From positions 52,134 to 116,133 of the forward strand of contig NZ_CP015109.1 of NCBI RefSeq assembly GCF_002082015.1: DNA of 64,000 nucleotides, in the 5' to 3' direction. Positions 63,942 to 64,000 of the stretch are shown here, piece by piece; within the stretch, counting starts at the first letter, position 1, and every line of letters begins with the position of its first letter. The notes under the pieces are model-generated. The model had not been told where the DNA came from. It worked only from the letters and a program-made list of their open reading frames with translations, and did no database searches. The position numbers and the translations under genes were made by a program. This stretch comes from Sporosarcina ureae (GTDB lineage Bacteria; Bacillota; Bacilli; Bacillales_A; Planococcaceae).

Positions 63942-64000
63942 CTAGTTGAAAGGTCAATACCTTTTACTATATTCGGAATATTATCGCGACATAATTTGCT

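Overview
The window reads as a chromosomal segment of a low-to-moderate GC, endospore-forming Bacillales bacterium, most like the Planococcaceae (Sporosarcina-like; the genus is an inference). From about 3.5 kb to 51 kb the gene order follows the Bacillus subtilis yqhQ-yqjQ region: yqhQ, yqhR, aroQ, yqhT, efp, spoIIIA operon, accB-accC-yqhY, nusB, folD, xseA-xseB-ispA, dxs-tlyA-ahrC-recN-spoIVB-spo0A, glpQ-like gene, yqzF, bkd genes, brxB, yqjD, yqjE, polYB, rnz, proC, yqjP-yqjQ. TTG start codons are unusually common (about ten genes, judged by Shine-Dalgarno placement).

Left end (1-1755): the 3' half of a class II (adenosylcobalamin-dependent) ribonucleotide reductase gene. It is interrupted by a group I intron (683-1152) carrying a small HNH endonuclease remnant. 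Coding homology also resumes abruptly at 167 inside the active-site motif, so the window probably opens in the 3' part of a second intron. A CstA-type transporter follows.

Centre-left (3.5-24.3 kb): translation factor, fatty acid, isoprenoid, DNA repair and sporulation genes. The spoIIIA operon lacks spoIIIAA and spoIIIAB, and several of its remaining genes, notably spoIIIAF (55 codons), are much shorter than in B. subtilis. SpoIVB lacks most of the usual N-terminal region.

Centre-right (24.3-43.5 kb): a FapA-like gene, a GDPD, leucine dehydrogenase and branched-chain keto-acid dehydrogenase (without bkdR, ptb or buk), then methylmalonyl-CoA mutase (mutA-mutB-meaB), epimerase and a carboxyltransferase. 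Together these form a route from Val/Ile through propionyl-CoA to succinyl-CoA. MutAB, like NrdJ, needs cobalamin. A 31-codon gene resembling the stressosome anchor Prli42 lies between brxB and mce on the opposite strand.

Right part (43.5-64 kb): DNA polymerase Y, RNase Z, a proline T-box controlling proC, a YdjG/YdjI pair, yqjP-yqjQ, an MFS transporter, a large unrecognised membrane protein, a Tat-exported two-gene GMC dehydrogenase, RluF-type pseudouridine synthase, an acetyltransferase, a cold shock protein, MsrA, a frameshifted pepF, and a BCAA transporter behind a second (probably isoleucine) T-box.

Three intergenic gaps (12.85, 24.43 and 33.63 kb) carry a degenerate GAGCG repeat with a strict 20-21 nt period, and two other gaps (39.46 and 51.18 kb) carry long self-complementary elements. 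These are the least explained parts of the window.
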